Origin: Nakazawaea peltata
Taxonomy: Eukaryota > Ascomycota > Pichiomycetes > Alaninales > Pachysolenaceae
Direction: 5' to 3'
Assembly: GCA_001599355.1 (NCBI GenBank)
Contig: BCGQ01000009.1
Coordinates: 434,001 to 498,000, forward strand
Length of the DNA: 64,000 nucleotides
A program made the position numbers and the translations under genes. The notes under the pieces are model-generated. The model had not been told where the DNA came from. It worked only from the letters and a program-made list of their open reading frames with translations, and did not search any database. Shown piece by piece: positions 48,065-57,305 of the stretch (its first letter is position 1; every line of letters begins with the position of its first letter).

Positions 48065-51000
48065 CTATATCCAAATCTCCATCTCATCAATAACTCCCCC
48101 CTCAACTATATCAACAGCAGGGTAATAAGGAACTAGCGCATCAGCCCCCTGTACGTACATGGAATTAAATACCTTCCAATACGCGCTGCGCACCTTGCGC
48201 GCAGGGTGGAACAACCCCAGAAGAACATGGTTCATCACAACACCAACCCCGACATTGCAGCGCACCAGATCGATACTCTCCATGATTCTAGAGATCACAT
48301 GAGGAGATGTCTCAAAGATATTAGGTAAGATCAAGTTCAAGAAGTGAATAAACACATCTTCTAATCCTCTACCGACACAACCAAGAGCCATATGACGAAC
48401 TACGGTAGCGGCTGTTTGTCTATGAACTAAATCTCTGTCAGTTAAAGCGTCTTCAAGTAAAGGAACCATCGAATAGATGTACTCTTGCTCTATTCCATCA
48501 CTCAAATACTCAAAGATGAACGTCAAAGCTTTCAATACACCGTTCTGTACATTCTTCTCAGGGGTTCTGTATTCATTCATCAACAGAGGTATAACGGTGA
48601 AAGGTTGACAAGTTTCAGCTACAATGGCGATGGCAACAGCGGTACACACTCTCAATTGACGTTCTTGAACTTTCAAATTGTCTAATAATGTAGCTAAAAC
48701 ATCTTGAGGACCAACTGCTTTGGCAAGGAACCCGAATGTCAGGTTAGCTGAACGTCTGATGGATTTACGAGGACTCTTGAGCATCTCAAGAAGTTCGAAA
48801 CAGATTCTCATCCATTCACGAGCATTAACAAACTCAGGTCCACGATCAGCAATGAGTCCAATCAATTTGATGGTCAGTTCTTGCACTTTCTCATGCCTGT
48901 TCTTCAAGATCGGTGTCAAAGTAGGTAAGATTGTAGATACAGGAGGGTTAATACCATCAATATCACTAACCGAAACAATAGTCAGTAAAGCATTCAAAAG
49001 AGATCCCAACACATCAGGGTAAACTTCTCCTAAGGATTCGTATAAAATGTTAGATAATCTCGAAAGAATGTCATCTCCACCACATTTCTTCACTACAGGT
49101 ACCACCAATTCGATCAAATCGGCAGATTGCTGTCTATTCTCTGGAGATTTATGTTTTAATCTGTATAATATCACCGTAATTATAGCTGTTAAGTGAGGTT
49201 TGACTCTGGATCCCAAAGCATTGACTACGGTACCAAATCCATGCAAAAAAACGGCATCTTGAGACGATTGTTCTTGGTATGCGAGAACCACTCCATCCAA
49301 GAGCAAGTCTACACTCCTATCGGAGAGATCTACAGCCCCCAATTGGGCCAAGATCTTATCTATCAGCTCCATAGTCACTTTACGAAGAGACTCGTTGGGA
49401 TCTTTCAAATTTATAAGGATTCGGTCAACAATCTCAGAGACTCCACACTTCACACTCAAGTGGTAGGTGGTTTCTACTAATAATCCACTAATTTTACGGT
49501 CCAGGCTGATTCTTCTAGTCCAGAAATGCTCGAAGAAATCATCCAACAGCTTTTCTTTCAAGAATTTCTTATCGACACCTTCAGTGGAACAGCATTGTTG
49601 GACGATTTTCAAGCAAGTTCTCCTCATTTCATCGTCTTGGGTACGGAATTGTCTAATAAGTACATGGAAGACCTCTTTAGAGTAATGATTAGCGTATTCT
49701 GGATCCATTAATGGGATGATGAATCCCATAGCTTTCAAAAAAGCAGCTAAAGATTTACCTCTATGTCTTTTAATGCCCTCCCAAAGAGGCTCTAAGACGA
49801 CTTCGAACGACTCGATACCGAAGGGAGCAGCAGACTCAGCCAAAGCTGCTAAAGCCAAAGCAGAAATGGTCCGTACGGGAAGTTGAGGATCTTCCAAACC
49901 AAGAGAAACACAATCCACAAGCTCATTTAAATATGGCAAGACATTACTTCCAATAAGACCAGCAATCTGTTGAATGATCTTGATACCGGTATGACGAGCC
50001 TGCCAGCTCTTCTTGGATCCACATACTGCTTTTAAGAATGGAATAAGAGATGGAACACCTAACGCATGAGCCACTACGGCAAATGTTTTAGTAGTTAAGT
50101 TCCTTACATACTCGTCACCGGAGTCAATATCTGGACGTAATGTCGAGATCATATGAGGTAATCCAACAGCTTTACTTAAATTGGAGAGGATCTCACGAGC
50201 CTCATTCCTTGAGAAATAGTCAGGGTCAATAAGTAATGGTGAGATCACAGTAAGGATTCTTCTAGTATCTGGCTTGACCTCTTCTCCCAATTTATATAAA
50301 ATACGATCGACTAATTTTACAAGTAAATGACGTTCTTGGTCGTCAAGAGTTGGTTCTTTTAACAATGGTAAAATTTGATCAAAAATTAATGAAGAACCGA
50401 ACGTTTTTGTGTTATCTGTCAAGGTCCTCATGGCACCTTTACGGATCTGAGGAGATCCATTCTTGATTCTGAGGATCAACTTGACCGATCTACGACTCTT
50501 TTGTTGCTCTGCTGTGAGTTGACTATCCTCAATTTGGGTCAAAGAAGACTGGAAGTGCTTGACATCATGGTCTTTTAAGAATTGTAAATCATTCGGCACT
50601 TCTGCTGTTGGATTCTGGATAAGGAACTCTTTACCCAACGTACTTTCCTCTGGTATGCTATATCCTTCATTTTTAGGTGGTTCTGTCCAGTCTGGTGGCT
50701 GTTCATTCAATGGTTGGTAATCTTCTGGTACTTTCATCACTTCATAACCTGGTGGTAATAATAAATCCAAGATCTTTGGTGTCATAGGGATGCCTTCGAT
50801 AACCGGGAAATCCAATTTTTCAAACAGCAGTTCCCAACGGGAAGTTTGAAGTACTGCCGGGAGACCTTCTTCATCTTGGTCTTGACGCCTCTTCTTGTGG
50901 AGATGCTCTGAATCAGATTCCCCATCTTCAATCGGTTCTTCAGCGGTAGACTCACGTTCCTTAGTACTTATTCTTTCTCTATAACTTCCAGACCCATTAT

Positions 51001-51208
51001 CACGGTCATAACTACGATATTTCTGCTTCTGATAATCATCTTCTTGAGAGACTCTTTCCTTCCCTTGAGCTCTCAGAGCTAATGGGTCAAAATCTTGACC
51101 ATCTTCTTGAAGTTCGCGACGAAATTCCTCTGGAACAGTGTACTGACGCAGTCGCTTCTTTCCCAGTAACACCTCGTCCTCTTTGTTATACGGAATGACG
51201 CTCGACAT
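48065..51208 (-). CDS. HSH155: U2 snRNP splicing factor SF3B1 (Hsh155)
   Basis: A 1047-residue HEAT-repeat protein of the SF3b complex that clamps the branch-point duplex in the spliceosome. The N-terminal part (about 1-230) is charged, with a U2AF-ligand-like W motif (SRWELLFEKLDFPVIEGIPMTPK) and the region TPKILDLLLPPGYEVM. About 20 HEAT repeats run from about 240 to the end, including ERHLLVKLVDRILYKL, KSWQARHTGIKIIQQIAGL, EYANHYSKEVFHVLIR, TLTPILKNRHEKVQELTIKL, REWMRICFELLEMLKS and GLFHPARKVRSAYWKVFNS near the C-terminus. Repeats closely match human SF3B1. It is slightly longer than the 971-residue S. cerevisiae form. Introns in this window with TACTAAC are its natural substrates. Confidence 0.96.
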   Translation of the reverse strand: MSSVIPYNKEDEVLLGKKRLRQYTVPEEFRRELQEDGQDFDPLALRAQGKERVSQEDDYQKQKYRSYDRDNGSGSYRERISTKERESTAEEPIEDGESDSEHLHKKRRQDQDEEGLPAVLQTSRWELLFEKLDFPVIEGIPMTPKILDLLLPPGYEVMKVPEDYQPLNEQPPDWTEPPKNEGYSIPEESTLGKEFLIQNPTAEVPNDLQFLKDHDVKHFQSSLTQIEDSQLTAEQQKSRRSVKLILRIKNGSPQIRKGAMRTLTDNTKTFGSSLIFDQILPLLKEPTLDDQERHLLVKLVDRILYKLGEEVKPDTRRILTVISPLLIDPDYFSRNEAREILSNLSKAVGLPHMISTLRPDIDSGDEYVRNLTTKTFAVVAHALGVPSLIPFLKAVCGSKKSWQARHTGIKIIQQIAGLIGSNVLPYLNELVDCVSLGLEDPQLPVRTISALALAALAESAAPFGIESFEVVLEPLWEGIKRHRGKSLAAFLKAMGFIIPLMDPEYANHYSKEVFHVLIRQFRTQDDEMRRTCLKIVQQCCSTEGVDKKFLKEKLLDDFFEHFWTRRISLDRKISGLLVETTYHLSVKCGVSEIVDRILINLKDPNESLRKVTMELIDKILAQLGAVDLSDRSVDLLLDGVVLAYQEQSSQDAVFLHGFGTVVNALGSRVKPHLTAIITVILYRLKHKSPENRQQSADLIELVVPVVKKCGGDDILSRLSNILYESLGEVYPDVLGSLLNALLTIVSVSDIDGINPPVSTILPTLTPILKNRHEKVQELTIKLIGLIADRGPEFVNAREWMRICFELLEMLKSPRKSIRRSANLTFGFLAKAVGPQDVLATLLDNLKVQERQLRVCTAVAIAIVAETCQPFTVIPLLMNEYRTPEKNVQNGVLKALTFIFEYLSDGIEQEYIYSMVPLLEDALTDRDLVHRQTAATVVRHMALGCVGRGLEDVFIHFLNLILPNIFETSPHVISRIMESIDLVRCNVGVGVVMNHVLLGLFHPARKVRSAYWKVFNSMYVQGADALVPYYPAVDIVEGGVIDEMEIWI

Positions 51209-51573
51209 TATGGTGGTGAACTAGTGTTCTTGCCTTAGTTTGTTAGGTTAAAATTTTTAAAAGAATTAAATGATAATGCTCTGGATTTACAAATAAATAT
51301 AGAGTTAATTTCTCCATACAAATTTCTCCATACAAATTTTGTAGGAGAATTTTCTCCAAAGGTTGTGGGAGTAAATTTTATATATTTTGCTCATCTCATC
51401 TCTGCCCATTTTTCCCCATACTTTGCTCATCTTTTGCCTTTCTTAAAATTTTTCATTTGCTCCTCCTCGCTCACTTGCTCATCATTTACGAATCTTCCCA
51501 ACACGTTAAATCAAAACACGTTGAAAGACTCGTACTTCACAGATAGGTTAGCGGTTACCGGATACTCCTGAAG
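51209..51573. other. Divergent promoter, HSH155 and GPI16
   Basis: The 365-nt stretch holds two adjacent perfect copies of AATTTCTCCATACA (51307-51320, 51321-51334) and, 10 nt further on, the inverted repeat GGAGAATTTTCTCC (51344-51357). Further right are pyrimidine-rich TTGCTCAT blocks. An open frame at 51365-51571 is low-complexity and not called. Confidence 0.6.
51307..51334. repeat. Tandem 14-bp duplication AATTTCTCCATACA
   Basis: Two exact copies are directly adjacent, between HSH155 and GPI16. They form a duplicated TCTCC half-site next to the GGAGAA/TTCTCC dyad at 51344-51357, so three TCTCC elements lie within 50 bp. This could be one regulatory site array. Confidence 0.6.
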
Positions 51574-53289
51574 ATGTTCATTCCATACCTCCTACTCTGG
51601 CTCATCCCAGTATTCGCGTCTTACAATGAAAATCTCATCATAAGGCCATTACCCAATCAACATTTATTGACCTCATTCCAATTCAATCTCAAATCTGATC
51701 CATATGCCATCTCAGATACTCAATCTGTAAGGCATTATGGAGACTTCCCCAAATCATTACCACCCGTGTTACAGTCGACTAACACCAAAGAACTTCATCT
51801 TCGTTTTGCTCAAGGCTGGTATGACTCCGACGTATGGGGAGCCCTTCCATATGACGGGTTTAAAAGTGGTGGAACTGGTGTTGAAGTATGGGCTACATTA
51901 GCTGCTGAAACTGAGTCGGAGCTCCAACTGCATTGGACTCGTCTCACCAATTCATTGTCACTGTTATTCTGTGCCTCTTTGAATTTCGTCAACTCCCAAA
52001 CCACAACGTCTCCTAAGAACACCTTCGTGTCCAATTCTGAGACTTTGATTGGGCCAAATGAAAAATTGTACTTACTTAGGAGTGCTTTACCTCGTGAACC
52101 TGTTTGTACCGAGAACTTGACTCCTTTCTTGAAATTGATCCCAACTAAAGGTCAGGCCGGTATTGCTGCCCTTCTTGACGGCCACAAGATGTTCAATGCC
52201 GAGTGGAACTCGATGTCCATCGATATCACCACAGTATACAATGAGACAGATTCAACATACCACTACGACATGGACTTATCCATTGATATGATCATGAATG
52301 TGCCCAAGAAATTAGAAATTAACCGTAACCCAATTATTAAACCTATTCCTGGAGATCAATTAGTCTGTGATCTTTCTAAGAAGCATGACCTGTACAATTG
52401 CTTCCCATTAATGAACCAGGGTCATTTACTTGTAGATTTGTATCAATTATTTGGTAAATATTTGGGTGGATCTGTTCCTTTGACCGGTGAACATCCTTCT
52501 AGTGTCTGTGTAGTCTCTGATGGGGCTTTTTGGGATGTCAAGGGGTATAAAGTGGGTGAGAATTGGAAATCACAAGTACTTGTGTCGTCGGAACCTGACT
52601 CACAAACAAAATGTTTCAATTTAGATACTCCTTCCACTTATAATATCGTCTTAAGTACTGATAATTCGACCCAAGTCGCTGGTTATACCCATCCTCCACT
52701 CAAAATCTCCCGTTCTTTATCTGGATACTCCCAAGATTCAGCTTCTATGAGAACCACTTTCAAGAATCCAGGCTCGGAAGATAAAAAAGTAGTCTATTTC
52801 GAGACTGTCCCATGGTTCTTGAGGATTTATTTATCATCTTTAAAGCTTGTAGGCTCTGAAATTGAAGATTTCTATTACAGTCCATCTCGAGACAGAGTTC
52901 GTCCTGGTCACCTCGAGATTGTATTGACTGTTCCTGCCAATTCTACTGTTTCTATGAGCTATGAATTCGATAAATCTTTGCTTTTGTTAGCTGAATATCC
53001 TCCAGATGCCAATCACGGGTTCGATATCGAACCTGCCGTGGTCACAGTGCTTGGAGATAAACCTTATCAACTTAGAACTACCTCTCTTTTAGTCACCTTA
53101 CCTACTCCTGACTTCAGTATGCCATATAATGTGATTATATTGACTGGAACGGTGACTTCGTTGGTCTTCGGAGCTATTTTCCAGATGTTATTCAAGAATG
53201 TCATAACTACAGAGGAATATGAGTTACTCCTGAAACAACCTAAACTTCTTCAAAGGTTGAAGTTGAAGTTAATGGGTAAGAGGGGTTAG
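51574..53289 (+). CDS. GPI16: GPI transamidase subunit Gpi16 (PIG-T)
   Basis: A 571-residue ER membrane subunit of the transamidase that attaches GPI anchors. A signal peptide (1-17, MFIPYLLLWLIPVFASY) is followed by the lumenal domain opening ENLIIRPLPNQHLLTSFQF, then SVRHYGDFPKSLPPVLQSTNTKELHLRFAQGWYD, the family block. One membrane span lies at about 525-545 (VIILTGTVTSLVFGAIF), followed by a short Lys-rich cytosolic tail. A conserved Cys in ALPREPVCTENLTPF may be the one linked to Gpi8 (inference). Length is close to S. cerevisiae (610). Confidence 0.95.
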   Translation: MFIPYLLLWLIPVFASYNENLIIRPLPNQHLLTSFQFNLKSDPYAISDTQSVRHYGDFPKSLPPVLQSTNTKELHLRFAQGWYDSDVWGALPYDGFKSGGTGVEVWATLAAETESELQLHWTRLTNSLSLLFCASLNFVNSQTTTSPKNTFVSNSETLIGPNEKLYLLRSALPREPVCTENLTPFLKLIPTKGQAGIAALLDGHKMFNAEWNSMSIDITTVYNETDSTYHYDMDLSIDMIMNVPKKLEINRNPIIKPIPGDQLVCDLSKKHDLYNCFPLMNQGHLLVDLYQLFGKYLGGSVPLTGEHPSSVCVVSDGAFWDVKGYKVGENWKSQVLVSSEPDSQTKCFNLDTPSTYNIVLSTDNSTQVAGYTHPPLKISRSLSGYSQDSASMRTTFKNPGSEDKKVVYFETVPWFLRIYLSSLKLVGSEIEDFYYSPSRDRVRPGHLEIVLTVPANSTVSMSYEFDKSLLLLAEYPPDANHGFDIEPAVVTVLGDKPYQLRTTSLLVTLPTPDFSMPYNVIILTGTVTSLVFGAIFQMLFKNVITTEEYELLLKQPKLLQRLKLKLMGKRG

Positions 53290-53419
53290 ATAGTGAATAA
53301 ATAAGAAGTATTGTACTAAGTTTAGATGATTCTGAGAGAGTCTGTAGTGGAAGTAGTGGTTTATGGATGTGTTCTAGCAGTGTACGTTCTCTCAATGTTC
53401 CAGTCTGCTCTGGTATGCC

Positions 53420-53495
53420 CTAGTCTACTTTAATCTACCTCAATCTACCTTATACTACCTTGATCTACTCAATCTCAATCTACTCAATCTACTCA
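53420..53495. repeat. AATCTAC(C/T) repeats after GPI16
   Basis: Eight or so imperfect ATCTACCTC / ATCTACTCA units lie between the convergent ends of GPI16 and BUD32. They lie in the shared 3' region and may overlap poly(A) signals. No coding potential is seen. Confidence 0.7.
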
Positions 53496-53534
53496 TATCA
53501 CAATTACTTCTACCATCTCTCTATTAAATATACA

Positions 53535-54317
53535 TCACCCCAACATACTTCTCTTCCTACCTCTCATCCTAACATCCAGTAACCTTCTAATAGTATCCAC
53601 ATACTTCTTATTCAGCTTCCCCCTCATATGCTCCTCCTCATACCCCTCCAAAAGCCACTCATTATATTTAGCAGCATGGATAGGATGAGTACTGATCAAA
53701 GCACGCTCTAAAACATACAAATCTACCAGCTTATCTTCGCTCAAATTTGAATATGAACTTAATCCAAAGTCAATTAACGAAGGTTGGCTCTGGTTTTCCA
53801 CTAAAATGATATTTGAAGACGTCAAATCCCCATGAATGATATCTGATAAGTGCAATTTGGCTACTTCAGCCCCAACCTTCTTCATCACCAGTTCCACATC
53901 TGCGCTAATATCATTCCCAAGCTTCTCAAGCATCCAAAGCCAGTTTTTCAATGAGCTCACTTCACCATTTCCCATCTTATCACCGATTTGTTCCATCCAA
54001 ATGATCCCATTTGGAGCATCGCAACAGATCAACTTCGGCACATTGATACCTAATTGGTACAATTTGCTGATTAATTTGGCTTCGGAGATCGTCCGTGATC
54101 TATTAATACTGGCATCGAGTTTAGGGTGTCGATATGGCTTGGGTGGACGATATTTGACAATGTATTTAGATGATCCCAAGCTTTTGGAAGAGTAATTTGG
54201 AGGGAGATAAGGATGGCAGTCGGTCTCAAAGACCACCAGTTCAGCACCCTGAGATATTACATGCAAAGGGATGTTCTGCAAGTGAGACTGAGCAACTGCA
54301 ACGATTTCCAGACTCAT
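53535..54317 (-). CDS. BUD32: KEOPS/EKC complex kinase-ATPase Bud32
   Basis: A 260-residue atypical small kinase (PRPK family) of the KEOPS complex, which with Kae1 makes t6A on cytosolic tRNAs. The N-lobe Lys motif is YIVKYRPPKPYRHPKLDASI, followed by the family helix RSRTISEAKLISKLYQLGINVPKL. The catalytic loop IIHGDLTSSNIIL and LIDFGLSSYS are present, and the protein ends RRLLDVRMRGRKRSMLG, the basic C-tail used in tRNA binding. Length matches S. cerevisiae Bud32 (261). The 374-nt stretch upstream carries an AAACCG motif cluster. QRI7 at 22.6 kb serves the same modification in mitochondria. Confidence 0.97.
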   Translation of the reverse strand: MSLEIVAVAQSHLQNIPLHVISQGAELVVFETDCHPYLPPNYSSKSLGSSKYIVKYRPPKPYRHPKLDASINRSRTISEAKLISKLYQLGINVPKLICCDAPNGIIWMEQIGDKMGNGEVSSLKNWLWMLEKLGNDISADVELVMKKVGAEVAKLHLSDIIHGDLTSSNIILVENQSQPSLIDFGLSSYSNLSEDKLVDLYVLERALISTHPIHAAKYNEWLLEGYEEEHMRGKLNKKYVDTIRRLLDVRMRGRKRSMLG

Positions 54318-54691
54318 ATTTAGTGAATTAGATGTGATTGTGAACAGTTGAATTGATTGAATTTATGAAGAAAATTTTTAGAAGCTGACCTCGGGTAAAC
54401 CGGGGAAGATGTGGTGAGAAACCGTAGATTGAGAAGAAAACTGAAAACAGATTTGATGAAATCCCCGCTTAAACCGTACACAAAATACTTACGAAAATTC
54501 TCAGTTACCCCTGATAAACCGAAATACAATTCTTCAATCCCCGCATAAACCGTACCATCTTTAAGAGGGGCAAGCAAAGTGGGGCTCAAACCACCGACAA
54601 CATGAAATGAAAAATCAAATTTTACAAACTTAATCCCCCTCATTACAGCATTCTACATATCTCAATTATCAATATCTCTTAAATTATAGAC
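54318..54691. other. BUD32 upstream region with repeated AAACCG motifs
   Basis: The 374-nt stretch between MES1 (3' end at 54692) and BUD32. It contains five AAACCG cores, three of them in the longer frame CCCC(G/T)NNTAAACCG (listed separately). An open frame at 54320-54643 minus spans all of it but has no signal, domain or family block, and most of it is the repeats. It is not called as a gene, though a GTAAGT at 54494-54489 on the minus strand would allow splicing. Confidence 0.6.
54388..54556 (-). promoter_or_regulatory. Cluster of five AAACCG elements
   Basis: Elements: GACCTCGGGTAAACCGGGG (54388-54406), AAACCGTA (54419-54426), CCCCGCTTAAACCGTAC (54463-54479), CCCCTGATAAACCGAAA (54508-54524) and CCCCGCATAAACCGTAC (54539-54555). 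All are in the same orientation. They lie 70 to 240 nt before the BUD32 ATG. The conserved half AAACCGTA plus upstream CCCC suggests a bipartite binding site. I know no yeast factor with this consensus. Confidence 0.55.
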
Positions 54692-56929
54692 TTAAACTCC
54701 ACTACCACCACCATACTTAGCTCTCCATTCCTCGATCTTCTTCTCATCAATTCTCTTGAACAAGTATTGAGGTTTACCGATACAATGACCAGCTTGCAAA
54801 ACAAGTTCGAAAGTATCGTTGATCTTCAAAGCAGGAGTATTCAAGATTTGATCGATTTGTTGACTGGTTTCAGGCATGAATGGTGATATAAGAGTACCTA
54901 CTAAAGCGATTAAGTTCAATCCAATACCAACGACGGCATCACACTTGTCTGGAGTTTGTTCATACAACGAGTTGTCCAATTTGTTTTCTTGCAAGAATTG
55001 GTTACCTCTTGAAGAGATGGCCATAGCGATTTCCAAACCTTTCTTCAAATGAACAGCTTCCATCTCCTCAACGTATTGACTCAATAAAGCATTGACGTCC
55101 TTGACGGTGGATTCATAAGTAGGACAATTCTTTACATCGAATGAAGGAATGACACCATTATACTTAGCAACGACAAACTTGGTCAATCTGTTGACAAAGT
55201 TACCCAAGTTGGCCAACAATTCATTGTTATTCTTAGCGACGAATTCATCCCAAGAGAATTGAGAGTCCGAAGCCTCTGGTCTGATACTGGTCAAGTAGTA
55301 TCTCCATACAGAAGGAGGAATTCCAGTGTCCTTAGCACTATTTCCAAAGACACCGACGTTTCTAGACTTAGAGAACTTACCGTTCTCGTATTGTAAATAT
55401 TCGGTAGTACTCAAGTGATGTAACATAGTCCAGTCTTCACCGGTACCGAGCTCAGAAGCTGGGAAGACTACAGTATGGAATGGTACGTTATCCTTACCCA
55501 TAAATTGGTACAAATCTACGTTTTCTGGGTTCTTCCACCACAGTTTCCAGTTATCTTGGTCATAGTTGGCGGTGATAGAGATATATCCGATTGGAGCATC
55601 GAACCAAACGTATAATACCTTGTTCTTGAACTCTTCTAATGGGACAGGAGTACCCCAGACCAAATCTCTGGTGATACAACGAGGTTGTAAGCCTTCTTTC
55701 AACCAAGAATTGGTGATAGTCTTGGAATTCTTAGACCAATCTCCCTTCTCACTAGCCTTAGCAACCCATTCTCTGACTTGAGGTTCCAATTTATCCAATG
55801 AAAGGAAACAATGGTCGGAGTTCTTTGGCTCTGGAGTTCCATTATCCAATTTACAACGTGGGTTGACCAATTCGAATGGGTTCAAAAGAGTTCCACACTT
55901 GTCACACTGATCTCCTCTTGCGTCTTCATATTGACATTTAGGACATTCTCCTTCGACGTATCTGTCGGCCAAGAATCCGTTATGGACAGGACAATACAAT
56001 TGCTTCATGGACTGTTTCTCAATGTATCCATTGTTGTACAATTTCATGAAGATATCTTGAGCAATCTCGGTTTGTAATGGAGTGGTAGTTCTACCGAAAT
56101 GATCGAATCCAATTTGGAACCACTTGTAAACTTCCGAATGAACTTCATGATATTTATCACACAATTCTTGAGGAGTGACTTTGTCAGCAAGAGCTTTGGT
56201 CTCGGTGGCAGTACCATACTCATCAGTACCACAGATGAACAATGAGTTGTAATTTCTAGCCTTACAATAACGAGCGTATAAATCAGCACTTAAAACAGAA
56301 CCGACAATGTTACCTAAATGAGGAACATTATTGACATATGGTAAAGCCGAGGTGATTAAGATGTTACGTTCACCTTTCTGAGGTACTATTTTCTCTCCGG
56401 CCAAATATTGACTCTTAACAACGAAACCATCACCCAATTTTTGAGCTCCGGTGTTCTCTTCTTTAGCTCTGGCGACCTTGGTAGTTGAGTTAACGAGGTC
56501 GATAGCAGCGGCCACACCGTCCAATTGGGCAAATTCCTTGTACCAGGAAGGTTGAGCACCTTCGTTCTTGGAAACATAAGGATACAATCCAGAGAAAGCG
56601 ATCACCAGCTCGGCACTTTTCAATTCTTCAACCTTCTCAAACAGAGTCAAATCCACTTCCTTCTTGGTGTAAGGCCATAAATCGGACTCCTCATGCAGGA
56701 TGACAGAAGAAGCAGCATATGGAGAAGTGTCCTTACCGCCATTGGAAGCCAATAACTTAACAACAGCATTGGCCTCGATCAACTCCAAACTCTTGGACTT
56801 GTATAAGACAGTCAGATCCTCATCGTTAGTGAGCTTTAACGATGGGGCGAAAAGCAGGGCCAGGATGGCCAATTTCAAATTTGTGACGAATGTTTTTGGA
56901 TCGCTACCTTGAGCGGCGAACAAAGACAT
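54692..56929 (-). CDS. MES1: Cytosolic methionyl-tRNA synthetase
   Basis: A 745-residue class I synthetase. The GST-like N-domain (about 1-170) binds the Arc1 cofactor in yeast. The catalytic core starts NILITSALPYVNNVPHLGN (HIGH motif as HLGN, about 204) and has a zinc-binding insertion with CPVHNGFL, CPKCQYEDARGDQCDKCG. The KMSKS loop appears as FSKSRNVGVFG (about 518). The anticodon-binding domain ends with QTPDKCDAVVGIGLN and IDQILNT. Length agrees with S. cerevisiae Mes1 (751). The start is the ATG at 56929. It is on the same strand as BUD32, which follows downstream. Confidence 0.97.
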   Translation of the reverse strand: MSLFAAQGSDPKTFVTNLKLAILALLFAPSLKLTNDEDLTVLYKSKSLELIEANAVVKLLASNGGKDTSPYAASSVILHEESDLWPYTKKEVDLTLFEKVEELKSAELVIAFSGLYPYVSKNEGAQPSWYKEFAQLDGVAAAIDLVNSTTKVARAKEENTGAQKLGDGFVVKSQYLAGEKIVPQKGERNILITSALPYVNNVPHLGNIVGSVLSADLYARYCKARNYNSLFICGTDEYGTATETKALADKVTPQELCDKYHEVHSEVYKWFQIGFDHFGRTTTPLQTEIAQDIFMKLYNNGYIEKQSMKQLYCPVHNGFLADRYVEGECPKCQYEDARGDQCDKCGTLLNPFELVNPRCKLDNGTPEPKNSDHCFLSLDKLEPQVREWVAKASEKGDWSKNSKTITNSWLKEGLQPRCITRDLVWGTPVPLEEFKNKVLYVWFDAPIGYISITANYDQDNWKLWWKNPENVDLYQFMGKDNVPFHTVVFPASELGTGEDWTMLHHLSTTEYLQYENGKFSKSRNVGVFGNSAKDTGIPPSVWRYYLTSIRPEASDSQFSWDEFVAKNNNELLANLGNFVNRLTKFVVAKYNGVIPSFDVKNCPTYESTVKDVNALLSQYVEEMEAVHLKKGLEIAMAISSRGNQFLQENKLDNSLYEQTPDKCDAVVGIGLNLIALVGTLISPFMPETSQQIDQILNTPALKINDTFELVLQAGHCIGKPQYLFKRIDEKKIEEWRAKYGGGSGV

Positions 56930-57305
56930 GTTAGTTGTGATATTGAGTAGTTGAAAGGAAGTAATCCACCGGTCGTTAACTCCACGTTTCGTTGAGTCTC
57001 AGGCTGATCGAGTTGAGTCATCTAAGGTGGAAAAATTTGCTGGTGATTAGGGGGATTTGCACGACTTTTGGATTGTGGAGGAGGACGGGGAAGAGCTGAG
57101 GATGCCGAGACAGTGGCAGGGGATTGTATGTCCAGATGTATCTCCAACATTCCTCCACCATTGCTCCAATACTACCATACTACATACTACATACTACATA
57201 CTACAGTACTACTACCATACTACAATTCCCCAATACACCTCATAATATCATTATCTATACTCCCTCATTACATCGTAACACCAACCATTATTATCCAAAT
57301 TTGCA
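56930..57305. other. MES1 promoter with a CATACTA repeat
   Basis: The 376-nt stretch is the upstream side of MES1 and the 3' side of the small spliced gene. A TACATAC / CATACTAC microsatellite covers 57168-57229. Open frames at 57057-57366 are repeat translations on the wrong strand. Nothing else is seen. Confidence 0.6.
57168..57229. repeat. CATACTA microsatellite
   Basis: About seven imperfect CATACTA units (CATACTACATACTAC) lie upstream of MES1. This is simple sequence, likely to vary in length. Confidence 0.75.

Noticed and set aside
54320-54643. 107-codon frame across the BUD32 upstream region, with a GTAAGT inside
   Set aside because: It is composed largely of the AAACCG repeats, has no domain, and no branch site or good 3' AG was recognised. 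Left as promoter sequence.
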